Assembly: GCA_030428745.1 (NCBI GenBank) | Contig: JAUIEG010000080.1 | Span: 1 to 8,888 of the forward strand | Source: Alphaproteobacteria bacterium | GTDB taxonomy: Bacteria > Pseudomonadota > Alphaproteobacteria > Caulobacterales > Parvularculaceae | DNA length: 8,888 nucleotides | Direction: 5' to 3' | In this document: one piece after another, positions 6,467-8,888 of the stretch | How the letters are laid out: the number at the start of each line of letters is the position of its first letter | How positions within the stretch are numbered: position 1 is the stretch's first letter | Notes under the pieces: model-generated | What the model was told of the DNA's origin: nothing | The model's database searches: none | Seen by the model: the letters and a program-made list of their open reading frames with translations, nothing else | Made by a program: the position numbers and the translations under genes

Positions 6467-7191
6467 CACTTCGGTTCCTTGTTGTCGCCGCGCCGGATAG
6501 GACCGTCAGATGAAAACCTCTCCCAGAGGTCCGGTCGTCGCGTCCGCGTTATTTCTTGCCGTTTCTCGCGCCGCCATTGAGCGATTTTTTGGTGATCGCC
6601 TCCGAGCAGCACGTCCGGGATGGCCCGGCCCTCGAATTCTCGCGGGCGGGTGTACTGGGGATATTCCAGAAGACCGCCCTCAAAGCTTTCCTCCCCGAGG
6701 GAGGAAGCCGAGCCCAATACCCCCGGAATTAGCCGGACGCAAGCCTCGACGAGGGCCATGGCGGGGATTTCTCCCCCGGCGAGGACGAAATCCCCAATCG
6801 AGACCTCTTCGACGTCACGGGCCTCGAAAAGCCGCTCGTCGATCCCCTCAAACCGGCCGCACAGCGCGATGAGGCCGGGCCCTTGGGCCAGCTCCCGCGC
6901 CCTGATCTGGCTAAAGGGCGCTCCCCGGGGCGTAAGGCAGAGAATTGGACGGTCGTTTCGGGGGTGGGAATCGATGGCGGCGGCCAGAATATCGGCCCGC
7001 ATGACAAGCCCGGCCCCGCCGCCGGCGGGGGTGTCGTCCACCGAGCCGTATTTATTGTCGGAAAAATCCCGGATGTTGACCGTATCGAGCGCCCACAGGC
7101 CTTCGGCCGCCGCCCGGCCGAGGACCGACGCGCCGAGGGGGCCCGGAAAGAGCTCCGGGAAAAGGGTCAATATGGTCGCCTGCCAGCTCAT
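6466..7191 (-). CDS. trmD: tRNA (guanine-37-N1)-methyltransferase TrmD
   Basis: The 241-residue SPOUT methyltransferase puts a methyl group from S-adenosylmethionine on N1 of G37 next to the anticodon, which prevents +1 frameshifting. The N-terminus TILTLFPELFPGPLG and the substrate loop YGSVDDTPAGGGAGLVM are typical. So are the trefoil-knot cofactor segments LCGRFEGIDER (110-120), EEVSIGDFVLAGGEIPAM (128-145), and PGVLG followed by LLEYPQYTRP. The position aligning with the proposed catalytic Asp169 of E. coli TrmD appears to be Glu168 here (GEESF versus EDSF). Length is normal. ATG 7191 has only a weak upstream GACCGGAC. The gene lies 37 bases after azoR and overlaps rplS by one base. The usual rimM is not immediately upstream. 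Confidence 0.97.
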   Translation of the reverse strand: MSWQATILTLFPELFPGPLGASVLGRAAAEGLWALDTVNIRDFSDNKYGSVDDTPAGGGAGLVMRADILAAAIDSHPRNDRPILCLTPRGAPFSQIRARELAQGPGLIALCGRFEGIDERLFEARDVEEVSIGDFVLAGGEIPAMALVEACVRLIPGVLGSASSLGEESFEGGLLEYPQYTRPREFEGRAIPDVLLGGDHQKIAQWRREKRQEITRTRRPDLWERFSSDGPIRRGDNKEPK

Positions 7192-7228
7192 GTCCGGTCA
7201 GATGGCATGGGGGCGGGAGGGAGGCAAG

Positions 7229-7909
7229 CTAGGAGACGCGCGCCGGTTCCGCGCGGCCGTAATCCGCTACGCGAGAGGCGAGTTCCGCAACGAGATCCGG
7301 GATCGCCGCGAAAGCGGTCTCCTTGGAGCCGCGGTGGCGCGCGTCGCCGAACTCCTGATATTCGATGCCGACATGGCGGATGTGATCCGCGCCGAGATAT
7401 TTGGCGCAGGTCCGGATATGGGGCACGAGATGGCCGGCGCTTTCATTGAGCCCGCCCGGCGCGAAGCCAAATTCGCCGCTCGACGTCAGCACCGCCAGCA
7501 TTTTGCCGTTCAAGATAGGTTCGAGCGGCCGGTCGCCGCGGGCGAGGTCGAACGAAAACGTCTTGTTGATGCGAATCACCTGGTCGAACCACGCCTTCAG
7601 CGCGGCGGGCATGCCGTAATTATACATCGGCGTCGCGATGATGATGACGTCGGCGGCTTCCACCTCGCCGATCAATTCGTCCGACAGTTTCAGCACGGCT
7701 TTTTGTTCCTCGCTGCGCTCGCCCTTTTCGAACGCGGCGGCGAGGAAGGCTTGCGAAAGCGCCGGCGGCGGCGCGACGCCGACATCGCGGGCGATCAACC
7801 GGTCTTGCGGCCGCAAGGCGCGCCATTCGTCGACAAAGCGGTCGGCGAGGGCGCGGGTCAGGGAGGATGATGTGTTGGCGCTGGCGTCCAGTCTCAAAAG
7901 CGTGGGCAT
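7229..7909 (-). CDS. azoR: FMN-dependent NAD(P)H oxidoreductase, AzoR-type
   Basis: The 226-residue product has the flavodoxin-like fold of AzoR azoreductases and related NAD(P)H:quinone reductases, soluble enzymes that transfer two electrons through FMN. The N-terminal phosphate-binding strand-loop is LLRLDASANTSSSLT. The FMN loop ATPMYNYGMPAALKAWFDQV is at residues 92-111, followed by INKTFSF and the TSSGEFGFAPGG loop after residue 141. E. coli AzoR is somewhat shorter (about 200 residues). ATG 7909 is fixed by AAAGGAG at 7919-7925, 9 bases upstream. The divergent LysR gene across an AT-rich gap with a dyad is the likely regulator. trmD and rplS follow on the same strand after 37 bases with no terminator seen. 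The true substrate may be quinones or electrophiles rather than azo dyes. Confidence 0.88.
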   Translation of the reverse strand: MPTLLRLDASANTSSSLTRALADRFVDEWRALRPQDRLIARDVGVAPPPALSQAFLAAAFEKGERSEEQKAVLKLSDELIGEVEAADVIIIATPMYNYGMPAALKAWFDQVIRINKTFSFDLARGDRPLEPILNGKMLAVLTSSGEFGFAPGGLNESAGHLVPHIRTCAKYLGADHIRHVGIEYQEFGDARHRGSKETAFAAIPDLVAELASRVADYGRAEPARVS

Positions 7910-8000
7910 GTCGCGGCTCTCCTTTCGTCGGCCGGGGCGCGGCGTCCGGCTCTGTTGCCTGTTGCGAAAAGTCGTCTTTCATCTGGCGATGACGGAGAAC

Positions 8001-8074
8001 TGTGATTAAAATCAATGAATTACAAAGGATAAATAATCATCGATAGATGAATAAAATTCATCTATAAAATAGCT
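8001..8074. promoter_or_regulatory. AT-rich divergent promoter region, azoR / LysR
   Basis: This 74-bp block is only about 22% GC (16 of 74), in sharp contrast to its surroundings. It should hold promoters for both the leftward azoR and the rightward LysR gene. TATAAAAT at 8063-8070 is a good -10-like element for the LysR gene but has no matching -35. TGATT-AA-AATCA (8003-8014) is a perfect dyad on the azoR side. ATGAAT half-sites occur at 8015-8020 and 8047-8052, with the inverse ATTCAT at 8056-8061. Exact transcription starts cannot be assigned. Confidence 0.6.
8043..8065. promoter_or_regulatory. 23-bp perfect inverted repeat, probable LysR operator
   Basis: ATAGATGAAT, AAA, ATTCATCTAT is a perfect dyad with 10-bp arms. 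Its core ATGAATAAAATTCAT contains T-N11-A (T8048 to A8060), the consensus for LysR-type regulator binding. It overlaps the start of the putative -10 element of the LysR gene (8063-8070), which fits autorepression. A further ATGAAT half-site at 8015-8020 is 32 bp away, about three helical turns, as expected when a tetramer also touches an activation site nearer azoR. Binding by this particular regulator is inferred from position. Confidence 0.7.
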
Positions 8075-8888
8075 ATGTTCGGGAAAATGCCATCACCCTC
8101 GGCGCTGCGCACCTTTGAAGCGGCGGCGCGGCTCGGCAGCTTCAAGGCCGCCGCCGAGGAGCTCCTGGTGACGCCGACGGCGGTGTCGCATCAGGTGCGC
8201 GGGCTCGAAGAGACGTTGGGAATTGCGCTGTTTGCGCGCCGCCCGCGCGCGGTCGCGCTGACCCGATCCGGCGAGGTGCTGGCGGCCGCCGTCGGCAGCG
8301 GCCTGTTGCAGATCAGGCAGGCGCTGGAGCGCATCGCGGCGGCGCAGGCCACGCTTACGGTGACGACGACGCCGGCCTTCGCTGCTCTGCGGCTCGCGCC
8401 GCACCTGCCGGCGTTTTACGCGCGCCATCCAGAGATCAGCGTGCAATTGCTCACCGGCGCTGAGCCGGTGGATTTGCGCCGGGAGCGGCAAGTTGACATT
8501 GCGATTCGGTACGGACGTGGTCCGTATCCGGAGCTTCATGCGGCTGCGTTGCTGGACGAGACGTTCGGCGTTTACGGCGCGCCCGGATTAATTGAGACGT
8601 TTCGTTCTTTCAAGGACGCGCCGCTGCTGGCGACGCGCTGGCGCCGGCCGGTCTTGAAACATGTCTCCTGGGAGCGCTGGCTCGCCGTTGCGGGTGAAGA
8701 GGCTCCGGCGGCGGGCTTGCACGTCGTGACGTTTGACGAGGAATATTACGGGCTTCAGGCTGCAATCGCCGGGCAGGGGCTGGTGCTGGCGAGTTCCGCG
8801 CTGGTCGGCGACATGGTGGCGCGAAGACTGCTTGCGCCCTACCGTCCGGAAATCAGGCTTCAAGGCGCTAAATATGTCGCTCTATGCC
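8075..8888 (+). CDS. LysR-type transcriptional regulator, GcvA-like (3' end outside window)
   Basis: About 271 codons are visible before the right edge; the family is usually near 300, so only the last few dozen residues are missing. The N-terminal winged helix-turn-helix is clear: PSALRTFEAAARLGSFKAAA, then VTPTAVSHQVRGLEETLG and LFARRPRAVALTRSGEVL. The effector-binding domain follows (LTVTTTPAFAALRLAPHLP, then VDIAIRYGRGPYP), close to the GcvA/AmpR-like branch. ATG 8075 and in-frame ATG 8087 are both possible. Neither has a well-spaced ribosome binding site, and the -10-like element at 8063-8070 would put the transcript start almost at the gene, so a leaderless message is possible. It is divergent from azoR and probably controls it in response to a quinone or electrophile, by analogy with other LysR-azoR pairs. 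Confidence 0.93.
   Translation, partial: MFGKMPSPSALRTFEAAARLGSFKAAAEELLVTPTAVSHQVRGLEETLGIALFARRPRAVALTRSGEVLAAAVGSGLLQIRQALERIAAAQATLTVTTTPAFAALRLAPHLPAFYARHPEISVQLLTGAEPVDLRRERQVDIAIRYGRGPYPELHAAALLDETFGVYGAPGLIETFRSFKDAPLLATRWRRPVLKHVSWERWLAVAGEEAPAAGLHVVTFDEEYYGLQAAIAGQGLVLASSALVGDMVARRLLAPYRPEIRLQGAKYVALC

Noticed and set aside
6620..7870. 416-codon open frame on the plus strand
   Set aside because: It runs antisense to trmD and azoR, whose protein motifs are unmistakable. Its translation is Arg/Ala/Pro-rich and shows no domain.

Overview
The window looks like chromosomal DNA from a GC-rich alphaproteobacterium. This rests on the style of the TrmD and L19 proteins, the abundance of GCG/CGC codons, and exported proteins with Ala-rich signal peptides. 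The lineage cannot be fixed further from sequence alone. I see no insertion sequence, integrase, phage gene, CRISPR array, tRNA or rRNA. Most of the window is ordinary housekeeping and accessory metabolism.

Left part (1-950). This stretch is gene-poor and partly degraded. It holds the N-terminal remnant of a secreted protein (146-316, +). It also holds a small secreted Arg-rich protein on the minus strand (413-769), which ends in two copies of a TQGFYS motif. An 18-bp perfect palindrome covers that gene's stop codon. A minus-strand frame without a normal start runs off the left edge.

Plus-strand block (951-6019). A GT4-type glycosyltransferase (951-2087) overlaps a RimJ/RimL-like GNAT acetyltransferase (2084-2620) by ATGA, so the two are probably translationally coupled. 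A spacer with three small hairpins follows. Next is a short SET-domain gene (2828-3259) broken by one in-frame TAA, with the reading frame intact on both sides. Then come two exported hydrolases: a carboxypeptidase Q-like M28 metallopeptidase (3340-4776) and a PhoD-like metallophosphatase lipoprotein (4844-6019). A 13-bp perfect, AT-flanked hairpin (6042-6070) terminates this block and probably also the convergent one.

Minus-strand block (7909 down to 6092). An AzoR-type FMN-dependent oxidoreductase is followed closely by trmD and rplS. The last two are joined by a TGATG stop/start overlap. trmD and rplS normally follow rpsP and rimM; here an oxidoreductase sits in that position.

Right edge (8075-8888). 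A GcvA-like LysR regulator is divergent from azoR. The AT-rich gap between them holds a 23-bp perfect inverted repeat with a T-N11-A core, plus a further half-site about three helical turns away. This is the classic layout of a LysR regulator controlling its neighbour and itself.

I found no convincing undescribed multi-gene system. The points most worth a second look are the SET gene with an internal stop, the LysR/azoR operator, the oxidoreductase ahead of trmD-rplS, and the repeat-tailed small secreted protein.
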